Source: Opeltia flavorubescens
Taxonomy: Eukaryota > Ascomycota > Lecanoromycetes > Teloschistales > Teloschistaceae
Length of the DNA: 64,000 bases
Direction of reading: 5' to 3'
Assembly (NCBI GenBank): GCA_000442125.1
Contig: KE546979.1
Location: 434,001 to 498,000 of the forward strand
The notes beneath the pieces were generated by a model. The model was not told where the DNA came from. It did not search any database and saw only the letters and a program-made list of their open reading frames with translations. Positions 1 to 10,619 of this stretch are shown here, in pieces (the first letter of the stretch is position 1; every line of letters starts with the position of its first letter). Made by a program: the position numbers and the translations under genes.

Positions 1-1240
1 AGGTACGTTGCTCGCGCTTCGGGAGCTGTCAGCGGACAAGCTCCATCTCGCAAACATCCCCGTGTCCGTTTCTAATGATTCTAGGCCTCCAAAGTAGCGG
101 TTCTTGGTGCAGGAGGCGGCATTGGTCAGCCATTGTCTCTATTGATGAAGCTTAATCCACGGGTCACCGAACTCGGCCTCTACGATATCAAAGGCGGACC
201 AGGTAGGCAATACCATGCCCGTCACGCTACAACTTCTTAGCTTATACGGATGTAGGCGTCGCTGCGGACATTGGTCATATAAACACAAAAAGCGTCGTTA
301 CGGGATACCAGCCAGATGCGAACGGCCTGAAGGAATGCTTGACCGGGGCAGAGATTGTTCTCATCCCAGCTGGCGTCCCGCGAAAACCCGGAATGACTCG
401 CGATGGTATTTCTAGTGTTGAAGAGTAGAGATGGCATTGGCTGACTTTACTAGATCTATTCAACACCAATGCCTCAATCGTCCGCGACCTTGCCAAAGCA
501 GTTGCGGACGCTGCCCCCGAAGCCAATACACTTGTCATTTCCAACCCTGTACGACCGCTCACCCACCTTCATCAAACTTCCTTAGCTTATGCACACAGGT
601 CAATTCCACGGTCCCTATCTGCGCTGAGATCTTCAAATCGAAAGGAGTGTACAACCCACGTCGACTCTTCGGTGTGACAACGTTGGACGTCGTTCGTGCC
701 TCACGATTCATCTCGCAGCACAAAGGTACCGACCCTGCGGACGAGAACATTACGGTCATTGGCGGTCACTCGGGCGCGACTATCGTTCCGCTCCTCTCGC
801 AGTCCGGTTACTCACTCTCTGGGAAAGATCTCGATGACTACATCTTCCGAGTTCAATTTGGTGGTGATGAGGTCGTGAAGGCGAAGGACGGCGCTGGATC
901 GGCTACACTATCGATGGCAATGGCAGGCGCTCGTTTCGCGGAGAGCTTGCTCAAGGCTGCCCAAGGTCAGAAGGGAGTCATTGAGCCTACCTTCGTCGAC
1001 AGTCCGCTGTACAAGGATCAAGGAATCGACTTCTTCTCATCCAAAGTGGAACTTGGACCCAACGGCGTGGAGAAGATTCACGAGGTTGGGAAGGTTACAG
1101 AGTATGAGCAGAAGCTCTTGGATGTCTGTCTTAAAGACCTCAAGGGCAACATCGCCAAAGGTATCATGGTTGGCTCTTCAAAACGTTGAACTCATGCTAA
1201 TCTCCCTCTAGGCGTCAAATTTGTCAAGGAAAACCCGTAG
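1..1240 (+). CDS. Mitochondrial malate dehydrogenase, 5' end outside the window
   Basis: NAD-dependent malate dehydrogenase of the TCA cycle (malate to oxaloacetate, matrix). Exons: ..1-2, 85-202, 256-405, 454-548, 599-1160, 1212-1240; all introns are GT-AG and keep the frame. Visible motifs are the dinucleotide-binding GAGGGIGQP, the active-site arginine stretch [13 protein letters not shown], the ISNPVNST strand, and the catalytic histidine in GGHSG. The C-terminus GVKFVKENP is typical of the mitochondrial rather than the cytosolic or peroxisomal fungal enzyme. The first exon with the targeting peptide lies upstream of the window; an intron starts at base 3. Mitochondrial assignment rests on similarity to fungal mitochondrial MDH, not on a visible presequence. 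Confidence 0.95.
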
Positions 1241-2853
1241 AGCAAAATGGCTCTCAATACCCAAACCTTCCCTTCCTTCAACTGACTGGCTCTTTACGCC
1301 CTCTGGATTGTGTACACTTGCCATGTAGCGACCTCCATAGATACAGATTCCGAATCTGACTTCCTCATTCACATAAGCCTTCATTTGTTCTCGAGTTTAC
1401 CATTGGAAGACACCGGCATTCGTATTATTTAGCCACCTTAGATATATTCTCATTTCCCTCAGTCCCTTCTAAGTTTGTCTCAGCATCTCAGTGTTCTAGT
1501 CCGCTTCCCTTCCACTTACTCGATTCTCTGCCACAAACACGATACGCGACAGCGCCGGCCAATGGTTCCACCCTTATGCATACAGCATACCATACGAGAT
1601 CTTCCATTCCATCCCTTCGAAATAGCTCTTTCCATATGTTCAGATACTGCCTAATGAAGCCATTGTACCTTTGTCTTCCGCAAGATAATATCAGTATAGG
1701 TAGTACGAGATCTTTAATGGCAGTGAAAACGCCTTCTTCACTGTTATAAACTTCCTTCTCCTACGGGTATCTCTTTCATTCCATGCATGTGGAGATCAGT
1801 GGAACGAGAATTCAGACCTCCTTTTATTATTCCAATTGTCTGTAATAAGGGACTATTTAGCCGAAATTATTCCGACACTAAGCCCCTTCTAGGGATTTTC
1901 GTGCCACAAATGTGGAAGTTCGCGGTTCACCCGGTGCACTGATTTAGCCTAGCCAACCCAACAATTCACCCAGGGTCCGTTGTCTCGACTTGTCACGCCT
2001 TCTACAGACATTAATGGTTGTTTGTATGCAGTCCTCTCTGCTTTCTCAGGTAGATTGAATCAGGTCATTCACATTTGTTCAAGTTTTCTTGTGGTACCTT
2101 TCTTCACGTTACCTGTGATTGGATGTGGTGCGCGCTATTCGATATCTTTGGGTAGATACATGGCCGCAATTTGTGTTTCCTACTGATAATTTGTGTTTAA
2201 CGAATGAGAATATCTGGTGGCTTAGATGGATTCACTAAGGAGGTGGTTAATCGATTGCAAGTTCCAGATCAGGGAGCAGAATGCTTCAGTGGTGGAGACG
2301 TGATTGTACGAACGGTTATTGGCAAGGGCTTGAGTGGTAGAGGCCTGGTTCCTGCAATTCTCGAGCTTGTGGGATGAAGAAACTACAATTGCGGGAGGTG
2401 AAAGCGTATTGATATCGCTAAAGCGATCTGTCATTGTTGAATCAAGTTGATTGGGTTGCGGGAGAAGGCAACGGGGAGAAAGCTGTGGAAAGGATGCATG
2501 GAGAGAGCGACAAGTGTCGGAATTGAGGATTCCTATGATGATATGAGGACTGTTAGGGACCTGTCATGCATGCACATGTGTACATTCATGATGGATGGGC
2601 TGTCAAATGCCACGGTCTAGACATAGTCAATAGGTGCCATATGAAAGGGTTCGCCGCTTCAACACATGGGTAAATAGATCTAGATGACATGACTGACAAG
2701 ATAATATACACAACATTAGTACCATAACCTCTTGCAAAGATACATAGTCCACGTCTAAACTGTTGTCAAAAAGAGGAATGAACCCGACAACGCCTACTCC
2801 TTTAGCCATCCTTTGAATTACTTCAAGTCCGCAATATCTTCGTCATAGCTGGA
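1241..2853. other. Intergenic, no gene seen
   Basis: About 1.6 kb between two gene 3' ends. Only short open frames without recognisable motifs; the 3' UTRs of both neighbours must lie here. Confidence 0.5.
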
Positions 2854-3909
2854 TCAAAGCAGGCCTGATGCGGTTCGGAATCTGCTTAAAGGCGGCCTTA
2901 CGGCAAGAGATGGAGACAGCAGAGCACTGTGCCCCAATGGTATTGGTGATGCTGGTGGTGCTGCTATCATCAGTGGATGCGGCCTGCGAGGTGTAGGGAA
3001 AGGTTCGTTCGTAAGACGCATGGGATTGTACCCTAGATATGGACACATGCAAAGACGCCGACCATATCTACTGTCATCGTAAGCTAGCAAGCCATCGTCC
3101 TCGTCGTAATAATTGTAGTTCATATGCCGCTTTGGTCTGAGGTCGAGCGTAGACTCAAGGTCATCGTGCCATTGCCCCACAAGCTCCTTTGGACTGAGGG
3201 AATACCCGGGGACAGTATCTGGACCTAGAGACACCCGCCCACGGCTCTTAGGTACCCAACCTTGCCCATGAGTTTTCAATGCTCTTTCAATTCTGTTTGT
3301 TGTTGCCCGCCCAAAGTATCCCCCAGCAAGTAAATCTTCCACCATAGCTGGAGTGAGGGGCCAGCGCGGCAGGAGGCAATTCAGCAGGCTCGTCACGTTC
3401 GCATGAACGGTGTCGAGATCTATGATGTACTTGAAGATGGTTCGATATTCCATATCATCGTCTGCTACGAGGTTGGTACACCACTCAGACATCGCATAAG
3501 CCATTTCGTTATGGCGACCGAGGCCGCTTCGTGGATTGAGTAATCTGGCGACACTCCTAAAGATTCTTTCAGTCGCAGACTCCGGATCTGGCTGGACGGC
3601 AGCAAAATTTGCCCTAGCAATGTCTAGTTGAGTCTTGAGCTCAGTTGAAACCCCTGCCCCAGTTTCCGAATCCTTGAGTGCATTCAGGACGATGAATAAG
3701 GCAAAGTGAGTGTTCGGCCCTGTGTACATCATATGGCTCTCCAGATCAATATAGCCTCTGGTCTGAACATTGCGGCAGTTCCACCGCCATAGATTAGGTA
3801 GGTAAGTCTTGATCGTCGCATTGGACAGTGTTATTATGTTTTCGCGGACTAGAAATTTCATACGTTGATAAGGACGAACATAGTGATTCAGGGCCATGAG
3901 GGCCAACAA
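2854..3909 (-). CDS. Hypothetical protein, single exon, 351 aa
   Basis: Intact 351-codon frame with balanced composition, so probably a real gene, but I do not recognise a family. There is no signal peptide or clear membrane segment. The middle is a helical-looking region with SEWCTNLVADDDMEY and LLNCLLPRWPLTP. The C-terminal third is rich in Pro, Tyr and Arg (MCPYLGYNPMRLTNEPFPTP) and looks disordered. A second Met lies four codons into the frame (3897). Function unknown. Confidence 0.6.
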   Translation of the reverse strand: MLALMALNHYVRPYQRMKFLVRENIITLSNATIKTYLPNLWRWNCRNVQTRGYIDLESHMMYTGPNTHFALFIVLNALKDSETGAGVSTELKTQLDIARANFAAVQPDPESATERIFRSVARLLNPRSGLGRHNEMAYAMSEWCTNLVADDDMEYRTIFKYIIDLDTVHANVTSLLNCLLPRWPLTPAMVEDLLAGGYFGRATTNRIERALKTHGQGWVPKSRGRVSLGPDTVPGYSLSPKELVGQWHDDLESTLDLRPKRHMNYNYYDEDDGLLAYDDSRYGRRLCMCPYLGYNPMRLTNEPFPTPRRPHPLMIAAPPASPIPLGHSALLSPSLAVRPPLSRFRTASGLL

Positions 3910-5332
3910 AGGTTGACGGAGCTGCTAATGGAGGGGTTGAACTTGCTACTAGACGGGAAAGATGGAGAATCTCGGGGTGTTGGAGAAAGAGAAAAACGAT
4001 TTATGTAGTGCCTGTTCTTCCATCAAGAAAAACGGTTGGTGGCGCTGACAACACAAGAAAATTCATCAATGTATCGTTTGCTTTTGTGCGGTGTAACGAG
4101 ATGATTGTGTCAACAAAGCAAACATTGCAGCCTAATTTTCCTTGTACTGCACTGCCATCCCACGAACGTTCTGGAAGAAACAGCATGGAGGAAAAAAGCT
4201 CTAGAACTTTGTACGATCATTCTAGAAACAGATCAATTCAAAAAAGTCTCTGACGCGATCTCTGCCGTTTCAATGCGGCCATCCGATCCCGGTACAGGGT
4301 TTGCCGGATAGATAGATTAGATCGCACATGGTTTCGAGTTTCTTCCGAGAGATCTGTCCGATAGGCTCAAAATTACGAGGCTCCAGTATCAATTTTGACG
4401 TGTGCTTCGTTTGACAATGCTTGAATTTACATCGCCACCCACGCTATTATTTTCAAGAGCAAACAGTTTGCCTCTGTTTAGAAGGATAGGAGTTTCCCTC
4501 ACTTTGCGTCTACAATGCCTCAATAAGAGAGCTTCTTGCTCCAAGTGCTTGCCGTGCTTTCATATTTGGTGACTTATGACAATCGCATTACCTTCTCACG
4601 AACTCTGGACTTCATCAGAATGGACACCAGCTCCAGTGGCAACACAGGTACCGTGACATCAATCCAGGTCTCATTGTGCATGCGGAGTGCTTGCTACTAA
4701 TGATTGTAGTAATAGTCAATGATGTGTAGGAAGAACTTGCCTTTGCCCTGATGCGTCGTGTAAATATGCTTGTACTTAGTTTGGCCGAAGATGCACCGAC
4801 GCTAAAGGTTTGACCTCCAACATGGATGGATGCCCGGTGTTCTACATAACACCTAAGGTTAACGAATCTTCCCATCTGCTTGTAGAGACCCTCTTCTGTA
4901 CACAAGAAGTATATCGTGGTGTCGCTTTGATTGTTCTTGACTTCATTTCTTTGACCAGCTATTGTTGTATGGTATGCATGGAGGAGAAATGGTAGCAGGG
5001 AAGCACAATGCAAGCCATTATACTCTTGAGAGCATATCCAGAATGAGCCTACATGGAACTGTCAATGCTTACAGACTGTTGATTGCAAAGTTATTCAAGT
5101 GAATTACTAAGGCATCAGCTTCGGTGGATAATTCTGCCATGAGGGTCACAAGCCCTGCGCCTTATGAGTGCTGGCAGCAGAGTCGGAAGATCACCACTCT
5201 TCCAACTCATATCATTCACTCACTTCTTTCTACACTCCTCACTTCTTTGCCTCTCCTTACTCACTCAACCTTCTTCTTTTCCTTTGCTGAACCAACTATC
5301 ACACTATTGTTAGCCTACACACCTATCTCATT
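3910..5332. other. Intergenic, divergent promoters
   Basis: Lies between two divergently transcribed genes, so both promoters should be here. The last ~120 bases before the ATG at 5333 are strongly pyrimidine-rich. A 132-codon open frame at 4615-5013 (minus) has no recognisable features and was not called. Confidence 0.5.
5198..5290 (+). promoter_or_regulatory. Pyrimidine-rich (CT) core promoter tract
   Basis: A run dominated by C and T on the plus strand (repeated cactc/ttct blocks) ends about 45 bases before the start codon at 5333. CT tracts just upstream of the transcription start are common in well-expressed filamentous-fungal genes. Assignment is by composition and position only. Confidence 0.4.
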
Positions 5333-6815
5333 ATGTCAGACCATCTTTCTGCTGCAGGTCAGGACATTGTCGTTGAGGCCAAGCCTTTGGAAACCAGCAA
5401 TATGGATACCTCGACTTCTGCAACTCAGCTTGAGGCTCCAGCAGAAATCGACGAGAAGCATGCCAAAGTCAAGGATGCAGCCGACGACGACACTGTAGAT
5501 GAAGATAGTAGCCCAACGAAGAAAGTTGGCGCTGGCACTGTGAGTACAAGACAGGACGATCCATCTTCTTCTGCCATCTTTTCATCATACAACCCCAATT
5601 TTTGTCTTATCTACAATTATGATGGTGTCATACGAAAGACGAGTGCTTTCCGTTACGTTGTGGCCTCCACTGCTGCCTGAGGTCGAGGACAATTGCTCGT
5701 CTTTCAACCCTCAAAACTCACTCTTTTTTTTCCGTTTGCCCTACGACGCATACAGTTATTCCTATGCCAGCACCACATTTTAAGCTCATGTTTTTTTCCT
5801 TCAGGCTAAAGCACGCAAAAATACCAAAAAGACAAATGCTTCACCGAAGAAGCGTGCTACTGCCGATGACGATGACGAGGATGCATCACCGAAGAAGAAG
5901 CATGCCGGCAGCAAAGCCAAAGCTGCAGCTGGCAAGTCCAAAGTAACGGATGATGCTTCGGATAATAAGGCCGAGACCTCAGAATCACCTGATGATGCTA
6001 ATGTCAAATCTGAAGCCACCGATGGTGACGAAATTCAAGTGCCAACTACTCCGATGAAAGGAAAGCGCTCCAAGGCAGCGCCAAGTACACCCAAAACCCC
6101 GAAGACGCCGAAGACTCCCAAGAGCAATGGGGTCACCAAGTCAAAGGACGATACTACTCCTCGTCGTCGCGCCGCCGCCGACAAAGTTGCCGACAAAGTC
6201 TCATTGCCAACATCTTGGGCCGCTGCAAGCGAGGCAGATAAAGAGCTTGTTGCCATGAAGGAGCGTGGCGAATCTTGGAACGATATTCGGAAGATGTGGC
6301 GCGAGATGACCGGGCAGGATACTGCCACTAGCACGTTGCCGAACCGCTAGTAAGTCACCTTATCTGCACTACCATCGCCGCGACTGACAGAACGATAGCA
6401 AGCGTCTTCAGATCACCATGATGGAGTTGGATGACACCGAGGTAAGCCAAAGCCTTATCCCACATCTCTCATGTCCACTCCCTTTCGCAACCTAGACCTC
6501 GATTCGACGCAATCCAGCCAAAAGCCCCCCCTTCATCGACCGCGCTAACACCCCTCACAGAAGCAACTTCTCCTTAACGTCAAAGCGGAAGTCGAGGCCA
6601 ACTTGAAGAACTCTAAGTGGGGTTTGATCAGCCAGAAGATGGAAGAGAAAGGAACTAAGTCCAAATACCCGGCCGATTTCCTGATCAAGGAATTTAAGAA
6701 GCTCGAAACGGACCGTACGGCTAAGGAGGGCAGTGTTTTGTTCAACGCTGCAAAGAACGCTATTAATGGAGAGGAGGACTCAGATGGTGACGCTATGGAC
6801 AATGGGGAGGATTGA
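5333..6815 (+). CDS. Myb/SANT-like, Lys/Pro-rich nuclear protein
   Basis: Four exons: 5333-5539, 5805-6349, 6399-6441, 6561-6815, all in frame (349 aa). The N-terminal two-thirds is disordered, acidic and lysine-rich, with histone-H1-like TPKTPKTPKTPK repeats and SPKK motifs expected to bind DNA in the minor groove. The C-terminal part has a Myb-like helix set (DKELVAMKERGESWNDIRKMW ending in LPNRYKRL) followed by a second helical segment (LKNSKWGLISQKMEEKG). This suggests a chromatin or DNA-binding protein. I know of no function for this fungal family. The first intron is long for this window (265 bp). Confidence 0.8.
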
Positions 6816-7437
6816 TTGCGCTCGGCTTGCTGCGCCNTGAAATGGAGGATGACTGGCGAGGATTTGGCGTTGCTGCGATATGACATCAGGCTGCAAAAGG
6901 AAATCGTTTTTCATGGACGGCTTGGAGGGTTGATAAGACTTTTACGTTTACAGAGGAGAACATGCGCAGCAGGAAAGATGCTAGTAGGGTAGTGTTACTC
7001 GTTTCCGTCATTAGGAAGGCTAATAGAGCAGCGAAAGACGCCTAAGAAATACGAATTCATCAATTTCATTGATCATAAACTTGCTATTCACGTGTTTTGC
7101 TCTGTCCACCGATTGAAGTGTTCCAATGTTGTGTATGTCTATCGTTCTATATTTTGATTCTTCCGTTTATTCCCCTGATCCAAACTACTGAAGAGCAGAT
7201 ATATCGATTACTAGCTTCAACAAGCTATAACACACAGTATTCCACCTGACCAAAGAAGCCACCACCAACCTTTGCTAAACCCCAGCTACCCCAATTAGAA
7301 ATCCACCAGACACCATCGTTGCTTCGGCGTAGGTATATCCAGCCCTGTCTGCCAATACAAAATTACTCCCTTCCCAATCATAGCAGCCCTTACGCTCCAC
7401 ACCCCATATTCCACACATTCTACTCCCCCACCACCCC
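6816..7437. other. Intergenic between convergent genes
   Basis: Contains 3' UTRs of the convergent neighbours and a single N at 6838. No gene seen. Confidence 0.5.
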
Positions 7438-8077
7438 TCAATCCTTCCTCTGAATCGGCAACACCTTCCCAGGCGGCGGTCCCGTCGCCTTCCCCGGCAA
7501 CGGCGCAGGCGCCTTCTTCTTCTCCTCACCCTTACCCCCATCAACCACTCCATCCAAAGCCTTCCCTTCCCCAGCTCCTCCAACAACCTCAACCACACTC
7601 CCCCTCTCGCCCACCCCAATAACATCCTTCAACCTACTCTTCCTTTCCCCCGCATTCACCGATTTTGTAACGTCTGCATCCAGCTCTTTCAATAACGCGG
7701 CTACATCCAGAGAAGACATAGTTTTGATATCATTGGCGTGTTTGGGGAAGTTCTTGAGGGGAGTGTTGGTGTGGATGGAGTGGAGAGGGTGCAGGGGGGT
7801 GTGGGATTGAGGTGGGAGGAGGGAGTTGAGGTGTCGGGATAGGGCGTTGTGCTCACTGCTTCTTATTAGCTCAGAGAAGGACAGAAGGGCAAAGCGCATA
7901 CGAAGCCTTCAGCCTGACCTCCAATTCCTCATTCCGCTTCTCCAGCGCACGGATTTTCTTTTCGAAACTCTCGTTCTTGCCGGTTTGTTCTTTGTTTTTG
8001 CTAATGAGAAGGCTGACTTTCTGGTCGAGGGCGCGGAAGTCGGAGTCAGCTTTGTGGGCGTCGATGTATGAGGACAT
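7438..8077 (-). CDS. Small coiled-coil protein, 197 aa
   Basis: Two exons: 8077-7902 and 7855-7438, joined by a 46-bp GT-AG intron in frame. Residues ~15-60 form a charged heptad-like coiled coil (LDQKVSLLISKNKEQTGK and KKIRALEKRNEELEVRLK). The middle holds a Pro/His-rich linker, then a short helix (LDVAALLKELDADVTKSV). The tail is Pro/Gly/Lys-rich and ends KVLPIQRKD. No family recognised; a small structural or adaptor protein is an inference from composition only. Confidence 0.65.
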
Positions 8078-8539
8078 TGTTATTTTCAGCCGACCGTGGG
8101 GTCAACTGTGTCAATGGATAGATGAAAGAGACTGAGACGGAAACGCGACGGATTTGAAGGGATCTTGATGTAACGACTGTGATGTAAGGGTGGGCAATGG
8201 CTTGGGGAGCAGGTTTTCAGGGCTGGTGGCTGTTGGTGATGGTGGGAGCTGTTCCTGCGAGGGTCGAGGTTGACGTCATTCAAAGCTACATTGGGTGGGA
8301 GATAAGATTGTCAGAGAGGGAAGGTTCTGCCGTGTGACTTGTGGATACGTCCATATCGAGACGTCGAGGCATCTAGTACTTGCCTCGGAAATCGCACAGG
8401 ATGAAGCTAATCGTATGGATGGAACCTTATTGGAGTGCCTTATGGAGCTCCCCTGCATCTGGATATATTTTGCGCTCGTCTGTTACACGCAGGATTCCGA
8501 TATCGCTTTGAGTACCCCGGTAGTAGCCGGCCATTGCCG

Positions 8540-8546
8540 TGACTCA
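8540..8546. promoter_or_regulatory. TGACTCA, candidate Gcn4/CpcA site
   Basis: An exact TGACTCA heptamer about 91 bases upstream of the ATG at 8638. This is the core recognised by Gcn4/CPC-1/CpcA bZIP regulators of amino-acid starvation. A chance match in a 560-bp spacer is possible, so binding is inferred only. Confidence 0.35.
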
Positions 8547-8569
8547 TCAGGGGCAGAGAGCGAAGATAC

Positions 8570-8578
8570 AATATATAT
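8570..8578 (+). promoter_or_regulatory. TATA-like element
   Basis: The stretch aatatatat lies about 60 bases upstream of the start codon at 8638. Position and sequence fit a TATA box; there is no other support. Confidence 0.3.
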
Positions 8579-8637
8579 CAAAGATCATGAGTCTCTTGTC
8601 TTGAAATCAATACTTTCTGTACTGTTCATTCGCAGCT

Positions 8638-10042
8638 ATGGCCAACGGAGAACACTCTAAGACGCCTTTTGGGCATGCGATGCGTTCGTACTTCCAACTC
8701 GATCCATCATACATCCCACTCAACCATGGCTCCTTTGGCACATATCCAAAACCTGTCAGAGACCGACTGCGCTCGATTCAAGATCTTAGCGAGCTGCGTC
8801 CTGACACCTTCTTCCGATATGATCTGCCGCGTTACGTAGATTCGGCACGCGCTGCAATTGCGGACTACCTCGGGGTCGACGCAGGAGAATGTGTCTTCGT
8901 TCCCAATGCTACCACCGGCGTCAACACCGTCCTACGAAATCTGGTATTCAAGGAAGGAGACGTGATTTTATATTTCTCGACCATCTACGGAGCTTGTGAA
9001 AAGACTGTTGAATATCTGAAAGAAACCACGCCAGTGAAGAGCGCAAAGATCCAGCTTTCGTATCCGATAGAAGATGATGATTTGATCTCCAAATTCAAGC
9101 AGAAGATCAAGCAGCTGAAGGACGAGGGGAAGCGACCCAGGGTGGCAATCTTCGATACGGTCAGCAGTCTACCGGGCGTCAGAATGCCGTGGGAAAAGTT
9201 GGTGAAGACTTGCAAAGATGAGGAGGTCTTGAGTATGGTCGACGGGGCACATGGCATTGGCCACATTGATCTGAAGCTCGGAGAGGTCCAACCAGATTTC
9301 TTCGTCAGCAACTGTCACAAGTAAGCAAACTGAAACTAAGGAAGAAACCATAGGAGGAATAGAGGTATGACTGAATTGATCACTGATTATCTGTAGATGG
9401 CTCTACGTACCTAGAGGCTGTGCGACCTTTTATGTGCCTCAGAGAAACCATCATTTGATTCGAACGTCCATTCCAACGTCGCATGGGTACGAACCTCTCC
9501 CAGCAGAAGGCCAGGAAGTACTTTTCAATCCGTTTTCAGCCGGCAAAAGAAGTTATTTTGTAGAATTATTCCAATTCGTTGGCACATACGACGTGGGTCC
9601 CTACCTATGTATGGAAGAAGCACTAAAATTCCGGAATGAAGTTTGCGGAGGTGACAGGAAAATCATGGAATACTGCAAAAATATCTCCAACGAAGGGGGC
9701 AGGCAAATAGCCGAGACTCTGGGTACCGAAGTCATGGAGAACTCCACGAATACGCTGACAGACTGCTGCATGACGAACGTCAAGTTGCCAATAAAGTTAG
9801 GAGAAGGACAAGGAGAAGTGAAGATGGCAGATGCCTTCGCGGCCGTTGGCTGGCTGGCGCAGAAACTCAACGAAGAGTATGACATGTTTGCTCCGCCATT
9901 TTACCATGGAGGGCATTTTTGGGCGAGACTCAGTGGTCAGATCTATCTCGAGATTGAAGATTTTGTAGCTGCCGCGAAGGCTTACAAAGGGCTCTGCGAA
10001 CGAGTTAGAAGCGGGGAATACAGGACATGGAAAGGATTCTAG
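8638..10042 (+). CDS. Class V aminotransferase-fold PLP enzyme, probable hercynylcysteine sulfoxide lyase (Egt2-like)
   Basis: Two exons, 8638-9320 and 9397-10042, joined in frame (442 aa). PLP-dependent fold type I, isopenicillin-N-epimerase-like/cysteine-desulfurase subgroup. The start of the fold shows PLNHGSFGTYPKPV and VPNATTGVNTVLRN. The PLP aspartate lies in SMVDGAHGIGHIDL, and the Schiff-base lysine is in SNCHKW, created exactly across the splice. The match to fungal Egt2 (hercynylcysteine sulfoxide to ergothioneine) extends over the whole length, including the C-terminal FWARLSGQIYLEIEDF. Fungi also keep LolT-like paralogues, so the substrate is not proven. A Gcn4-type motif lies just upstream. 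Confidence 0.8.
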
Positions 10043-10491
10043 GGCAGGAATCCAATCAGCAAGATAGATCTGTACTTTGCTTCCAAAGGCAAGAAAACAA
10101 GATAGACATTCCAGCCGATCCCATTCCGCATTCGGGCCGCTTTCTAGTTTCCTGGATAGACGCTCATCGTTGGTGCGATGCTATTGATACAAAGCCTGGA
10201 ACTGGTGTTTGTGGCGGCGCCCTGCATATGGCCGCGTCGCAAATGTCCAGCTCAGAGCTGTGCCAGTAGATGGTCTTACTGCTTCCAGCCGGAACGGAAT
10301 AGAGATGACTTGTCCTTGCATGATGGACGCATAGTGGCGATAGACTCTGCAGTCGCAGGTCAGACTAGGAGCTTGCGTCACCCTCATAAAAAGAACATCA
10401 CTACCATATGTAGTTTGCCGTAGATGAACTCTTCAGTCAAGGAACGAAGACAGAGAATGTAGATAGCCGTGGCAGTACAGAAGCTCAGCCG
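10043..10491. other. Intergenic between Egt2-like gene and transposon
   Basis: About 450 bp holding the 3' UTR of the upstream gene. No gene seen; it ends at the target-site duplication of the MULE. Confidence 0.5.
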
Positions 10492-10499
10492 CAGATCGG
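10492..10499. repeat. Target-site duplication, left copy
   Basis: CAGATCGG immediately outside the left TIR; identical to 12904-12911. Confidence 0.85.
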
Positions 10500-10619
10500 G
10501 GTATCGTCTATAGTACAGAGGAGCTAATGCATACTACCAAATAGGCGCTGGATGCAATCTCCACAGTGCCTCATACTAATTAGGCGTGTTTTATTTGAGA
10601 TTTCATCCTACCTCGCTGG
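10500..10619 (+). repeat. MULE terminal inverted repeat, left
   Basis: 120 bp, inverted copy of 12784-12903 with no length difference and about six mismatches, clustered near 10567-10593. The last 17 bases overlap the 3' end of the transposase frame. Confidence 0.92.

Larger units (their letters stand above)
8078..8637. other. Divergent promoter region
   Basis: 560 bp between the divergent coiled-coil gene and the aminotransferase-fold gene. It holds a TGACTCA motif and a TATA-like stretch (listed separately). Confidence 0.5.
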
